DNA of 64,000 bases, taken from the NCBI RefSeq assembly GCF_027925305.1, contig NZ_BSDR01000001.1, positions 2,073,001 to 2,137,000 of the forward strand, given 5' to 3'. This DNA comes from Desulforhabdus amnigena (GTDB lineage: Bacteria > Desulfobacterota > Syntrophobacteria > Syntrophobacterales > Syntrophobacteraceae). Position 1 is the stretch's first letter. Every line of letters starts with the position of its first letter. Positions 41,949 through 50,797 of the stretch are shown here, piece after piece. Under the pieces are notes generated by a model that was given only the letters and a program-made list of their open reading frames with translations, was not told the DNA's origin and ran no database searches. Both the position numbers and the translations under genes were made by a program.

Positions 41949-42935
41949 TCAACGCCAAAACAATTTCAGACGGATTTTCTTAAATTCCCTTGTACTGAAA
42001 AGGATCCGGTAATCAGTCAGTCCAATCGCCTTTCCGAGTTTCCCTGCAATCCGCTCACAGTCTTCTATGCTCCGACCGTGCACCATAGCATAGAGATTAT
42101 AAGGCCAAGTTGGGTAAGCAGGCCTGTAGTAACAGTGGCTCACTTCAGGGTGGGATGCAAGGATTTGCCCACTTGCGTCGAGCCGTTCCTCGGGACACCG
42201 CCACACCACCATGCCATTGGCGCTGAAACCTACCTGACGATGGTTCAGTACGGCAGCAAAACGGCGGATGAATCCTCTTTGGATCCAAAGAAGCATCAGT
42301 TCCAAAAGCTCCGTCTCTTCCATCCCTATGGAATCCGCCCAAACCTTGAAAGGCTTTCCAACGAGCGGTAGATCCTCCTGAATGCATCTCACCACGCGAA
42401 TGTTATCCTCGCAGGGATCAAATTGAATCGAAGATTCCACAAGAGGCAGACCCGCCGGATCTTCGACAGCCTCACTTTCTCCTTCCTCGAGAACATCCAG
42501 AACCACCGCAAGCTTATATTTCTTCAGCGCCGGCAAGAGCAACGTCGGCCAGCCACCGGCTGCCTTGGAAAGCTCTTCTATCGTCTCTTCCAGGGAAATC
42601 CCCGGAGGGACAGCAATGGTAAACCATATATTGTAATTGCCCGATCGCAAATAGTTGTGACTCACACCCGGATAGAGATTGATTGCGGCAGCAGCCCGTT
42701 CCACTTCACCTTCAGGAACCGACATAGCCACCAGACAGCTCCGGTACCCGAGAGCTCCCGTATTGAAGATGGCGCTGATCTGCCTCAGCAGCTTTTGTTC
42801 CTTCAGCCTCCCTATACGTTTTAGAACGTTGTCTTCATTGATTCCAAGCCCCTCAGACAAAACGCGGTATGGTTCTGAAATCAAAGGGAAAGATCGCTGT
42901 ATTCGATCGAGCAGAACGCGGTTGATGGAGTCCAA
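41949..42935 (-). CDS. Siroheme decarboxylase, AhbA-AhbB fusion
   Basis: 328 residues in two homologous halves, each an Lrp/AsnC-like winged helix plus alpha-beta sensor domain: 1-155 (LISEPYRVLSEGLGINEDNVLKRIGRLKE, PGVSHNYLRSGNYNIWFTI) and 175-328 (LVGKPFKVWADSIGMEETELLELM, PEVSHCYYRPAYPTWPYNLYAMVHG). AhbA and AhbB are separate subunits in Desulfovibrio; together they decarboxylate siroheme to didecarboxysiroheme, the first step of the alternative haem pathway. Here they are fused. The His-Cys-Tyr-Tyr and His-Asn-Tyr stretches correspond to the substrate site. Closeness to dsrAB, which also uses siroheme, makes metabolic sense. No DNA-binding role is expected. Confidence 0.9.
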   Translation of the reverse strand: MDSINRVLLDRIQRSFPLISEPYRVLSEGLGINEDNVLKRIGRLKEQKLLRQISAIFNTGALGYRSCLVAMSVPEGEVERAAAAINLYPGVSHNYLRSGNYNIWFTIAVPPGISLEETIEELSKAAGGWPTLLLPALKKYKLAVVLDVLEEGESEAVEDPAGLPLVESSIQFDPCEDNIRVVRCIQEDLPLVGKPFKVWADSIGMEETELLELMLLWIQRGFIRRFAAVLNHRQVGFSANGMVVWRCPEERLDASGQILASHPEVSHCYYRPAYPTWPYNLYAMVHGRSIEDCERIAGKLGKAIGLTDYRILFSTREFKKIRLKLFWR

Positions 42936-43344
42936 TACTCTTGCTCCTTATGGTCACGTTGTCCGAGATTGTATTTTCATCATGAATTCCCCGAAAAACA
43001 GGTCCTTCCAGACGTGCTTAAATCCTCATTCTGAGTTTTTCACTATATACACGTGTATCAGTTGTGACAAGCACAGGAAACACAATCCCTCTGAGGAACA
43101 GAAAAACGTTGATCGTTACAAACGGAAAGGGACGGGGATCTTTCATGAATTGTCACAAGATTTCCTGTCGCAGTATCATTTCAGGGAGAATAATGATAAA
43201 CAGATGCTTTCTTGTCATCATCCGTAGATTAAAAACACCTTTTCCTTTTATCCCGGGTTGGTAGAAGACTATTTCGTCTGTGTAATCTGTGTAATCTGTG
43301 GATTGATTTAGCCTGATTTTCACCACACCATGAGGAAACTAAAA
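42936..43344. other. Intergenic region with palindrome and repeat B
   Basis: 409 bp. A 12-bp palindrome ATACACGTGTAT at 43047-43058 lies about 110 bp upstream of the AhbAB fusion gene. Repeat B copy 2 fills 43283-43330. Open frames here show no coding character. Confidence 0.55.
43283..43330 (+). repeat. Dispersed repeat B, copy 2
   Basis: TAATCTGTGTAATCTGTGGA followed by GCCTGATTTTCACCACACCA; matches the reverse complement of 30974-31020. It abuts the start region of the next gene. Confidence 0.75.
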
Positions 43345-44502
43345 ATGCAAAGATCCTTTCCGGTGCATCTCCTGGTAAGCACGCCCAGTGGTCCAATCCC
43401 TTTGACACCCGAACGCGCCAGAATCTCCCTTCCCCAGGGACCTGAAGCTCAAGGCGCGTTGATCCATTACGGTCCCTTTCTTCAAGCCGTTGCCCGCTTC
43501 TTATCCCAAGATTCATATGCCCCTCTCCTCCATTCTCTCTCCCGGCAACTCGATCGACCGATTGCCCGGGAAGACATTGAAAATGTGGAGTTGATCAGCG
43601 AAAAACACGGGGTTCTTTACCACGTGGTTCATTTGCGCGTTCACATAAAAAGCGAAAGAGTGTCGCTTGTACTGAATGTAGCCGTCAAGCCCGAACAGCA
43701 GGCGTTTCTCGAAAGCGAATGCAGTCTCCTGGAAATGCTGCACCAGCATTTCGGCCTGCCTTACCTTCCACGGCCTCTCTTCAAAGGAGAAGCGCTTTAT
43801 ACCGGAGATGACGGCTCCGAACTGACACTGAAGATTTTCATGGCAGAGTGGTTCGAAGGATTCCACGAATTTCACCTTTCGATGGAACCTCAACAGGAGC
43901 AGCCTGTAATCAAGGTTTGGGGATTGGAAGAGGGGGACACGGTTCTCAGAACAGATCAGGCTCTGGCCCTCTATCAGCATGCATCGGCCATTCTGACCGC
44001 CTATCTCGATCCTGCTTCCTTCAGGCAGATCTACCCCTGGCACCACGCGGCAGGAGATTTCATTCTCAAGCAAACCCCAAACGGCATCCAACTGCGCCTC
44101 GTCACCGCCCGGGATTACCGGGCCCTCATTTCTCTGGGAGCGGACCCGGAGGAAAAGTGGGTCGCTCTGGTACATTTCTTTTTCAACCTCACTCTTCGCA
44201 TGCGCATGGACCGACTGGATGGAACGGGAAAACGGGCCTGGGCGCCCCCTGAAAGTCTTAGTGGCGTGCTATCGGGATTTCTGGAATCCTGGTCTGAAAA
44301 AGCTCGGTTGGACCCCTCTCTGCCGCCGGCAGAGGATGTGCTTCACCTTCTGCGCCGATTCACACCGCGGGAGTGGATTTCTCTCGGAGAGGTCGTCCTG
44401 GAAGATGGCATGGTAGAAACCGATGAGCTTGATTTCCTGAGCTATCATATGGCGGAACACGTATCAGCGCTCATGGATGCTCTCGATAAACAAAGGCCCT
44501 GA
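43345..44502 (+). CDS. Unknown protein, possibly kinase-like fold
   Basis: 385 residues from the ATG at 43345, which has AGGA 8 bp upstream; an ATG at 43330 lies in the end of a repeat. No signal peptide or membrane helix. Features are a LYHVVHLRVHI strand region, an ESECSLLEMLHQHFGLPYLPRPL helix reminiscent of the N-lobe of aminoglycoside-phosphotransferase-like kinases, and IYPWHHAAGDFILK followed by RLVTARDYRALI in the place where such kinases have their catalytic loop. The canonical HxDxxxxN is absent, so if it is a kinase fold it is degenerate. I do not know the function. It converges with the small MscS gene 92 bp away. Confidence 0.75.
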   Translation: MQRSFPVHLLVSTPSGPIPLTPERARISLPQGPEAQGALIHYGPFLQAVARFLSQDSYAPLLHSLSRQLDRPIAREDIENVELISEKHGVLYHVVHLRVHIKSERVSLVLNVAVKPEQQAFLESECSLLEMLHQHFGLPYLPRPLFKGEALYTGDDGSELTLKIFMAEWFEGFHEFHLSMEPQQEQPVIKVWGLEEGDTVLRTDQALALYQHASAILTAYLDPASFRQIYPWHHAAGDFILKQTPNGIQLRLVTARDYRALISLGADPEEKWVALVHFFFNLTLRMRMDRLDGTGKRAWAPPESLSGVLSGFLESWSEKARLDPSLPPAEDVLHLLRRFTPREWISLGEVVLEDGMVETDELDFLSYHMAEHVSALMDALDKQRP

Positions 44503-44593
44503 TTTTTCGTTCCGTCCGAAAGAGGATATCAGAAAAGCTCACCGGTCGACCGCCTCTGTGGCGGTTCCCCCGGCGAAAACTATCTCATATGCA

Positions 44594-45409
44594 TCATTGC
44601 ATCCGGCCCCGCTCAGAAGATGCGAAGGGAATAACGGCCAATTCAATTCCCATTTTCAGCAGCGCCGCCTTCCCGCGAACAGTGAGATCACTCGTAAAGA
44701 GGTTCTGATCACGGCCCTCAATGGGATACGCCTTCAGCCTGTAGTGCGTTCCCCAAGGTTTTTCAGCGACGGAAACACGAATGGGGTTCTTCAATTGCAC
44801 GAAAGGACTGGTCAAAGCCACATCATACAACTTCTGCCTCACCAACTGTGCATCATGCGTTGGGTTCAGATAAAAATTTGCGACACAGAGTAATTCCCGT
44901 TTGGCATCGTTGGCATTGTAGATGTTGGAATCCCAGATCTTTTTATGGGGAATGCTCACCAGGGTATCATCCAGCGTCACCATTCTCAGAACTCGCGCTT
45001 CCAGGGATTTCACCTCTCCATAGGCGCCGTCGATTTCCACCCAGTCCCCCGGCCGGTAGGGCCGTTCATATATGGCGACGATACCTGCAGCAAGGCTGCT
45101 GACATAATCCTTAAAAGCAAAGCCGACCCCCAGGCCCACTGCCCCCAAAAGGGCCAACAGATTTTCCGGAGTGGGGTGAATGATCATGGGAACAATCCAT
45201 ATGATGGATACGATCCATATGATCAATCGCAAGACAGGGACAAGGGGAAGAATTTTAAAACGGAAACGTTCTGGAACGTTACCCGCAAACCACGGAAATA
45301 CACGTTCAACGAATTCGATCAACAGCCATGAAGCGACAACGATGAAAAATATGATCAAGTAATTGATTTCGTTAAAATTTCTAAACACACTAACCATTGT
45401 CTCATCCAT
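44594..45409 (-). CDS. Small MscS-type mechanosensitive channel
   Basis: 271 residues: three transmembrane helices (about 13-32, 55-75, 82-110) and the cytoplasmic vestibule. The pore helix reads GLGVGFAFKDYVSSLAAGI with the Gly/Ala packing of TM3; the beta domain follows with YRPGDWVEIDGAYGEVKSLEARVLRMVTLDD. It lacks any periplasmic extension. Such channels open under membrane tension and release solutes on hypo-osmotic shock. Last gene of a seven-gene operon whose first four genes make trehalose; it starts 9 bp after the degenerate P-loop gene. Confidence 0.94.
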   Translation of the reverse strand: MDETMVSVFRNFNEINYLIIFFIVVASWLLIEFVERVFPWFAGNVPERFRFKILPLVPVLRLIIWIVSIIWIVPMIIHPTPENLLALLGAVGLGVGFAFKDYVSSLAAGIVAIYERPYRPGDWVEIDGAYGEVKSLEARVLRMVTLDDTLVSIPHKKIWDSNIYNANDAKRELLCVANFYLNPTHDAQLVRQKLYDVALTSPFVQLKNPIRVSVAEKPWGTHYRLKAYPIEGRDQNLFTSDLTVRGKAALLKMGIELAVIPFASSERGRMQ

Positions 45410-45418
45410 GACATCCCC

Positions 45419-46705
45419 CTAAACCGCATCCACAAGATATCCGCCACTGGCCAAAAACTGCCGTACGGCGGGGTACCCCAGTGCCGGTATATGCCATACG
45501 CCTTTCTCCAGTGCCAACAGCCCCGCAGCGCGCGACAGGTGCAAGGTTCTCAGAATTTCAGGGGGAGCCAGGGGGAGCAGGTGGGAGAGGAGTTGTGTCG
45601 AAAGACCACCGTGAAGCAAAATGGCATCCAGAACAAAATATAAATCGCGATCCATCTGTCTGGGGAGAACAGGAAGGTCCAAGTCATTCCAGGGTCTTAC
45701 CCATATGGTGTTGCCTCGATCTGCAGCCGCCGTTTGTCGAACCTTCTCATTGGCCTCCTCTTCCGGAGCCAATCGCAGGCTGTACTTCCAAACAGCCAGC
45801 GCAATACCCAGTATCCCGCGGCTGAATGCCGCAACATGATTGAGAAAGTCGGTGACCTCAACCTTTTCACCCTCACCCTTTTTTTCTTCGCCACCCTTTT
45901 GCTGTCCACCGGCCTCTTTTTCATTACCCTTCACAGGAAGGAGAACAAACTTACCGTTGTCTGTCTGACGAAATCTAAAAACTGCCTCACTTCCCTCAGT
46001 GGAAGGAGGCTGGAAGCAACGCTCCAGACGCTCCCGATCGAAGGCGGCAAGGGTGAGCGGTTCGGGGAGGAAGGATTCCAATTGGAGCGCCATATTGAGG
46101 TAAGCCCACGCCCATGTGTCACAGCCGATGATGCAACGTCCGGAAAACGAAAGCAATTTGTCCACAAGTTTGCGCATCAAATCGAGGCCTTCATAATGAC
46201 GCAGATAGTAATGTTCCAGATGGGGAATGATTAAGAAAGCATTCGATGAATCGGGTATTCGGGAGATCCACGCGTCACCGCCCGCCAAAATCTGGTTGGT
46301 AGACGGAGCTCTCAGAATCCGCCACGGAGGTGTTTCTCCCAAGCATTCGAGAATTTCGGAAACTCCACTGTGGGGTGCGCCCAGAACGATCCTAAAGGGG
46401 CATTCCGGGTGGTCCGTGTTCAGCCAATCCGATAAAGCGCCGTTCAAGGCAGGAACGGCCTCCTTCCAATTGGGAACGGGGATGATGCGATTCAGCATTG
46501 ACTGATCGACTTCACGCAATTCCGTTTGAACCACCTTTTCTTTTGTCTTTTCAGGGGCTCTCCACAACCGGTCCCACAGACCGAGTATCCCTTTGCGCAT
46601 TACCTCCCCTGTCGGCTCTCTCGGTTTCACATACTGAGACCATGGGACAAAATCCCAAAGGCCGGATTGAATCATATCATCCTCAAGAAGGGTATTGGCC
46701 TGCAT
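45419..46705 (-). CDS. Degenerate P-loop/AAA-like protein between two MscS genes
   Basis: 428 residues, no membrane segment. Residues about 95-240 resemble a STAND/AAA ATPase core, but the Walker A position reads LGAPHSGVSEIL without the Lys-Ser/Thr, and the Walker B position reads AFLIIPHLEHYY with Pro in place of Asp. So it probably does not hydrolyse ATP. A linker rich in Gly, Glu and Lys follows (about 265-285), then helices and a C-terminal winged-helix-like segment (about 360-428, AILLHGGLSTQLLSHLLPLAPPEILRTL). I know no name for it. It starts 22 bp after one MscS gene and ends 9 bp before the other, which suggests an adaptor or regulator of the two channels. Confidence 0.82.
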   Translation of the reverse strand: MQANTLLEDDMIQSGLWDFVPWSQYVKPREPTGEVMRKGILGLWDRLWRAPEKTKEKVVQTELREVDQSMLNRIIPVPNWKEAVPALNGALSDWLNTDHPECPFRIVLGAPHSGVSEILECLGETPPWRILRAPSTNQILAGGDAWISRIPDSSNAFLIIPHLEHYYLRHYEGLDLMRKLVDKLLSFSGRCIIGCDTWAWAYLNMALQLESFLPEPLTLAAFDRERLERCFQPPSTEGSEAVFRFRQTDNGKFVLLPVKGNEKEAGGQQKGGEEKKGEGEKVEVTDFLNHVAAFSRGILGIALAVWKYSLRLAPEEEANEKVRQTAAADRGNTIWVRPWNDLDLPVLPRQMDRDLYFVLDAILLHGGLSTQLLSHLLPLAPPEILRTLHLSRAAGLLALEKGVWHIPALGYPAVRQFLASGGYLVDAV

Positions 46706-46727
46706 CTATAAACTCACCTCATCGGTC

Positions 46728-48455
46728 TCATTCCGATTTTTCTTCCCTGGAAACATTGGCATTATGAACCATGATCTGAGTGAAAGGAATTTCCCAGCCA
46801 TACCGGTTACATGCATCCACAGAGATCCTCTGAATGCACCGCGCGAGAGTGTCGTGATTCTTTGCAGCCCTCCCATGGAAGTCGGCAATAATGGCATAGT
46901 CGAGAGAAGAAGCCCCCGCTTCCTTGAATTCCACCTTGAGATTCACCAGGTCTTTTCCATACCCCTCTTTGTCGAGCTCTTCCATGAGGCTCTTCGCCAG
47001 TTTCTGCGGCACTTCCTGCGTCGAGATGGATTGATGCCGATAATCGATCCCGAAGGTGATATTGAGCCTGAAATTTGTGGAGATGTTATTGGGGTTCATT
47101 TCCAAGAACTCTTTGGTCGGATAGGTCTTCCGGCTGCCCCCCAGGAGCACGAGCTGCACCATTTCGGGAGTCTGCGAAATCACTTTGCCCCGCGTGCCGT
47201 CGGAAAGGATCACCCAATCCCCCTCCTTGCAGGGAAACCATGGCTCGGCGGAATCATAAGGGCGTGAGCGAAGGTCTTCCAGATCTTTCAACGGCAGGTG
47301 GAGCACACCTCCCTGAAGTTCGGGGTTGACCAGAAGCGTGTCGAAGCTCAAAACCTCCACCTTCCAGGGAAGCCCCCGGTATACGACACGTTCCCCTTCC
47401 TTGACGGTACTGAGGTTCAGCAGAAGCTTACCCTGATCATAAAACCTGGGAAATGCCTGCTTGGCTGTCCAGGCAAGACCAAAAAGAAAAAGGAGTGAGA
47501 TGCCTAGGAGCACCCAATCCCCTGCGACATAAAAGACCAATAGAGAGGCACCGATGGCCCCTATGAAGGTCAAAATATGGTAGATCACCGTAGCCAGGCG
47601 GAGATAAAATGAATGTTTGAGGGACTTATGAATCAGACCGGATTTGTAGACGTATCGATAAAAAAGGCGAAACAGCAGGAAAACCGAAACAAATGCCAGT
47701 ACAGCAAAAAAAAGATTCCTGCCCCGACTTCTGAAAAAAACGAGAACAACGTCTTGAGTGGACTGCCAAAAAGATTCCTTTTCTTTGAGCCGCTCTGACA
47801 GCTGATACTGAGCGACAGAAAGTTGATTGGATATCTGCTGTTCCCTGCCCTTCCATTCTTTTTCCAAATCCTCCAGTTCTTTTTTCAGCATGGGATCTTT
47901 GACACCGGCCAAACGCTTTTCAATATTCGAGAGGGCTGTTTTAACAATGGGGATCCGCTTTTGGTAATAGTCCACTTCACCACGAAGTTTTTCAATTTCC
48001 CGGGGGCGGGCCGTCATGTTCCTCAGTTCCTGGACGATGGGCCCCAGAAGATCCTGCATCTCTTCAGACCAGTTGAAGATCGTCTTGGGCCTGGCTGAAA
48101 ACGCTTCCAGATCGGTACCCGTTGCAATTTCATCAAAGTTCTTGTCCAGGCTGCTCAAACGATTATCTATTTCATTTATTTCATTAATGATTCTAACTTT
48201 TTGATCTTCCGTCGCAGCTTCTTTCAGTTCCTTTTCCTTCGCCCTGCGCTGCTCCGTGAGGATTTGCACGGACTCCATGATATTCCCGAGAGTGATGAGG
48301 GTGGCCTCTTCCCGGATACTGTCCTCGGCAACGGGCTTCGGCGCTTCCGGTTTTGCCGTTTGCGCAAAACCAGGGCTGCATTCCAAAGACAGAAAAAACA
48401 CCAGGAAGACAAAAGGGGACACCAGTTTACGTTTTCTGAACCTATGTGAAATCAT
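46728..48455 (-). CDS. Large MscS-type channel with periplasmic coiled coil
   Basis: 575 residues. Signal peptide (about 9-31, ending GFAQ), a periplasmic coiled-coil domain (about 45-245, e.g. EKLRGEVDYYQKRIPIVKTALSNIEKRL), then membrane helices at about 260-285, 305-330 and 335-360, and an MscS-like cytoplasmic domain (about 370-565) with EGDWVILSDGTRGKVISQTPEMVQL. The layout resembles MscK/YjeP but is shorter, and the pore helix is not the canonical Gly/Ala type, so gating may differ. It lies in the trehalose operon, 27 bp after otsA. The periplasmic part may sense ions or peptidoglycan. Confidence 0.88.
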   Translation of the reverse strand: MISHRFRKRKLVSPFVFLVFFLSLECSPGFAQTAKPEAPKPVAEDSIREEATLITLGNIMESVQILTEQRRAKEKELKEAATEDQKVRIINEINEIDNRLSSLDKNFDEIATGTDLEAFSARPKTIFNWSEEMQDLLGPIVQELRNMTARPREIEKLRGEVDYYQKRIPIVKTALSNIEKRLAGVKDPMLKKELEDLEKEWKGREQQISNQLSVAQYQLSERLKEKESFWQSTQDVVLVFFRSRGRNLFFAVLAFVSVFLLFRLFYRYVYKSGLIHKSLKHSFYLRLATVIYHILTFIGAIGASLLVFYVAGDWVLLGISLLFLFGLAWTAKQAFPRFYDQGKLLLNLSTVKEGERVVYRGLPWKVEVLSFDTLLVNPELQGGVLHLPLKDLEDLRSRPYDSAEPWFPCKEGDWVILSDGTRGKVISQTPEMVQLVLLGGSRKTYPTKEFLEMNPNNISTNFRLNITFGIDYRHQSISTQEVPQKLAKSLMEELDKEGYGKDLVNLKVEFKEAGASSLDYAIIADFHGRAAKNHDTLARCIQRISVDACNRYGWEIPFTQIMVHNANVSREEKSE

Positions 48456-48482
48456 CTCTCATTTACTCACGTAAAAAGTCTA

Positions 48483-49982
48483 TTACTGGATGTCGGGTGA
48501 AGAAGGCTTGGGCACAAAGAATTCAGCCTTTGGAAATTGGCTCAAGTCCTTGGCGATGCCCGCACGAAGGAACGCATTGACCCAATGAAAAATATCGTTC
48601 TTTTGAATGGAGCGCCTCATTTTCTCCATTCTGGCATGCCGAGTTTCCCCATCCATGATGAAAGCCTCGTAAATCGCGTCGGCAACCCCCTCGATGTCAT
48701 AGGGGTTCACCAGCAGTGCACCGTTGTAAAGCTGAGCGGCCGCTCCGGCGAATTCACTCAATATCAAAACACCGTTGTTTTCTATGCTGCTGGCACAGAA
48801 TTCCTTTGCCACCAGATTCATTCCGTCCTTGAGAGGCGTGATCAACGCAACCTCACAGGTACGATAGTAAGCCAGCAACTCCACCCGGTTGAGAGAGCGG
48901 TAAATGTAGTGAACAGGAGTCCATCCCACCTCCGTAAAGCGGCCGTTGATTTCACCCACCAGCCTCTCAATTTCGTGCTTCAATGCTTCATACTCCGGAA
49001 CATCCTGACGACTGGGCACGACCACCTGGATCAGCGTGATTTTTCTTCTCAGCTCCGGATAGCGTTCCAGGGCATTGGCGAAAGCCAGCAACCGGTGAGG
49101 AATTCCCTTGGTATAGTCCAGACGGTCCACTCCCAGTATCAACTGCCGTTCGGGGAGATTGGCATGAATGATCCAGGCCAGGTCCTGCACTTCCCGGGTT
49201 CCGGCAAACTCCGCAAATTGTTTGAAATCGATGCTTATGGGAAAAGTCCCCACCAACACTTCCCTTTTGGGGGTCAGACACCTGGCAACCTGACCATGCC
49301 CGATCACCTTTGATCCAGGAATCAGCATGCGCACACAGTCCATAAAATTCCGCCGGTCGCGCACTGTCTGAAACCCTACCAAATCATACTGGAGCATTGC
49401 TTCGAGGATCTGAAAGCGCCACGGCAAACGAATGAAACCGTCCAACGGGGGGAAAGGAATGTGAAGGAAAAAACCGGTGTGCCGATTGACTCCCATCTTC
49501 TTCAGTTGATCCGCCACAAGGATCAACTGATAATCGTGAACCCATACATAGTCTTCCTCTTCCCCTGTATTTTCAGCAATAGCCCTGGCAAATTTGGCGT
49601 TCACCTGCTCGTAGACCCTCCAATACGCCGGATCGAAATTGCACCGTGAAGGCAGATCGTGAAAAAGAGGCCAGAGAATTTCATTGGAAAAACCAAAATA
49701 GTACTTCTGGATTTCCTCCTGCGTCAGATCCACCGGTTTGAGGGAATAGCCCGTCTCACGAGAGCCTTGGGCGAGCAGTTCCTCTAAAGCGCCATCATCC
49801 ATGGATCCCTGCAGGTTCGATCCCAGCCAGCCGATCCATAAACCGCCGCGGTCCCGCAAAACAGGACCCAGCGCCGTCACAAGCCCTCCGGAACCCGATT
49901 TGATCATCCATTTCCCATCATTTCCCTTTTCCACGACTATCGCCAAACGGTTCGAGACGACAGCAAGTCTGGTTGTCTCCAT
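48483..49982 (-). CDS. otsA: Trehalose-6-phosphate synthase (GT20)
   Basis: 499 residues, transferring glucose from a nucleotide sugar to glucose-6-phosphate. GT20 features: SNRLAIVVEKG, SGGLVTALGPVL, WPLFHDLP, YVWVHDYQLILVADQL, FFLHIPFPP, GVDRLDYTKGIPHRLLAF and DGMNLVAKEFCAS. The donor may be UDP- or ADP-glucose. OtsB is encoded immediately upstream in the transcript (5 bp gap). Glucosylglycerol-phosphate synthases are close relatives, but pairing with OtsB and the absence of the usual GGPS phosphatase favour trehalose. Confidence 0.95.
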   Translation of the reverse strand: METTRLAVVSNRLAIVVEKGNDGKWMIKSGSGGLVTALGPVLRDRGGLWIGWLGSNLQGSMDDGALEELLAQGSRETGYSLKPVDLTQEEIQKYYFGFSNEILWPLFHDLPSRCNFDPAYWRVYEQVNAKFARAIAENTGEEEDYVWVHDYQLILVADQLKKMGVNRHTGFFLHIPFPPLDGFIRLPWRFQILEAMLQYDLVGFQTVRDRRNFMDCVRMLIPGSKVIGHGQVARCLTPKREVLVGTFPISIDFKQFAEFAGTREVQDLAWIIHANLPERQLILGVDRLDYTKGIPHRLLAFANALERYPELRRKITLIQVVVPSRQDVPEYEALKHEIERLVGEINGRFTEVGWTPVHYIYRSLNRVELLAYYRTCEVALITPLKDGMNLVAKEFCASSIENNGVLILSEFAGAAAQLYNGALLVNPYDIEGVADAIYEAFIMDGETRHARMEKMRRSIQKNDIFHWVNAFLRAGIAKDLSQFPKAEFFVPKPSSPDIQ

Positions 49983-49987
49983 TTATT

Positions 49988-50797
49988 TCAGCTCCCACAG
50001 GTACAAGTCAATGAAATCCAGGCTTCCAGAAACTGCTTAACAGCCTGACAATCCTTTAGAAATCCCTTTGCAGCAGTTGGATAGGAAGACGTGCCGACCT
50101 TTATTCCGATTCCCCGTTCCTGAATGATTCTGAAAGCGTCCTCATCGGTTTCATCATCGCCCACATATACCGGAAAGACTCCCGGCGGCTGGTGGAACAA
50201 CAATTCCGACACGGCATCCCCTTTATGCCACCCGGCGCAACGGATCTCCACTCCCCCGTTGAACCGCCGGCACTCCAGATCATAAAGGAGGGCAAGCCGA
50301 CTCCATTCCGTAAACATGCTTTCTTCCATAGTGGAAGCCAACCGGGCGTCCACACCCCGTGTGTGCATTGCGATAGAAGCGATCTTGAATTCCAGCTTCC
50401 TGCCATATCCTCTTTGCAACGCTTTTGTCTTTGCCTTTTGAAGCCCCTCTTTCTGTTCCGCTGAAGGCGACCGGACAATGCACGTGTCATCATCGGGGCG
50501 CCGCAGCTCAAACCCATGGCTCCCGATGATAGTCACGGGGAGGTTTTCCAGAAGTTCCAATACCTCAGCGACAGGCCTGCCCGAGACAACGGCTACGCTC
50601 ATCTTGTCTTTTGCCACGATAGCCCGCAGCAGTTCCAATACTCCCGACAGAGGCCGGGCCTGCATGGGGTCCACATGAAAAGGGGCAAGGGTTCCATCAT
50701 AATCCAGTCCCAGAAATCTTGTTCCGGAAGCGCAAACACGCTCCCAGAAATCCGGAACATTGCCGATCTCTATTTTTCTTTCTCTATTGCAGTCCAT
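49988..50797 (-). CDS. otsB: Trehalose-6-phosphate phosphatase
   Basis: 269-residue HAD-superfamily phosphatase releasing trehalose. Motif I FLGLDYDGTLAPF, motif II VVSGRP, motif III with Lys in WHKGDAVSELLF, motif IV VGDDETDEDAF are all intact, with the OtsB-type cap between. The ATG overlaps the stop of the GT4 gene by one base (TAATG) and otsA starts 5 bp after its stop, so translation is coupled across the three genes. Confidence 0.95.
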   Translation of the reverse strand: MDCNRERKIEIGNVPDFWERVCASGTRFLGLDYDGTLAPFHVDPMQARPLSGVLELLRAIVAKDKMSVAVVSGRPVAEVLELLENLPVTIIGSHGFELRRPDDDTCIVRSPSAEQKEGLQKAKTKALQRGYGRKLEFKIASIAMHTRGVDARLASTMEESMFTEWSRLALLYDLECRRFNGGVEIRCAGWHKGDAVSELLFHQPPGVFPVYVGDDETDEDAFRIIQERGIGIKVGTSSYPTAAKGFLKDCQAVKQFLEAWISLTCTCGS

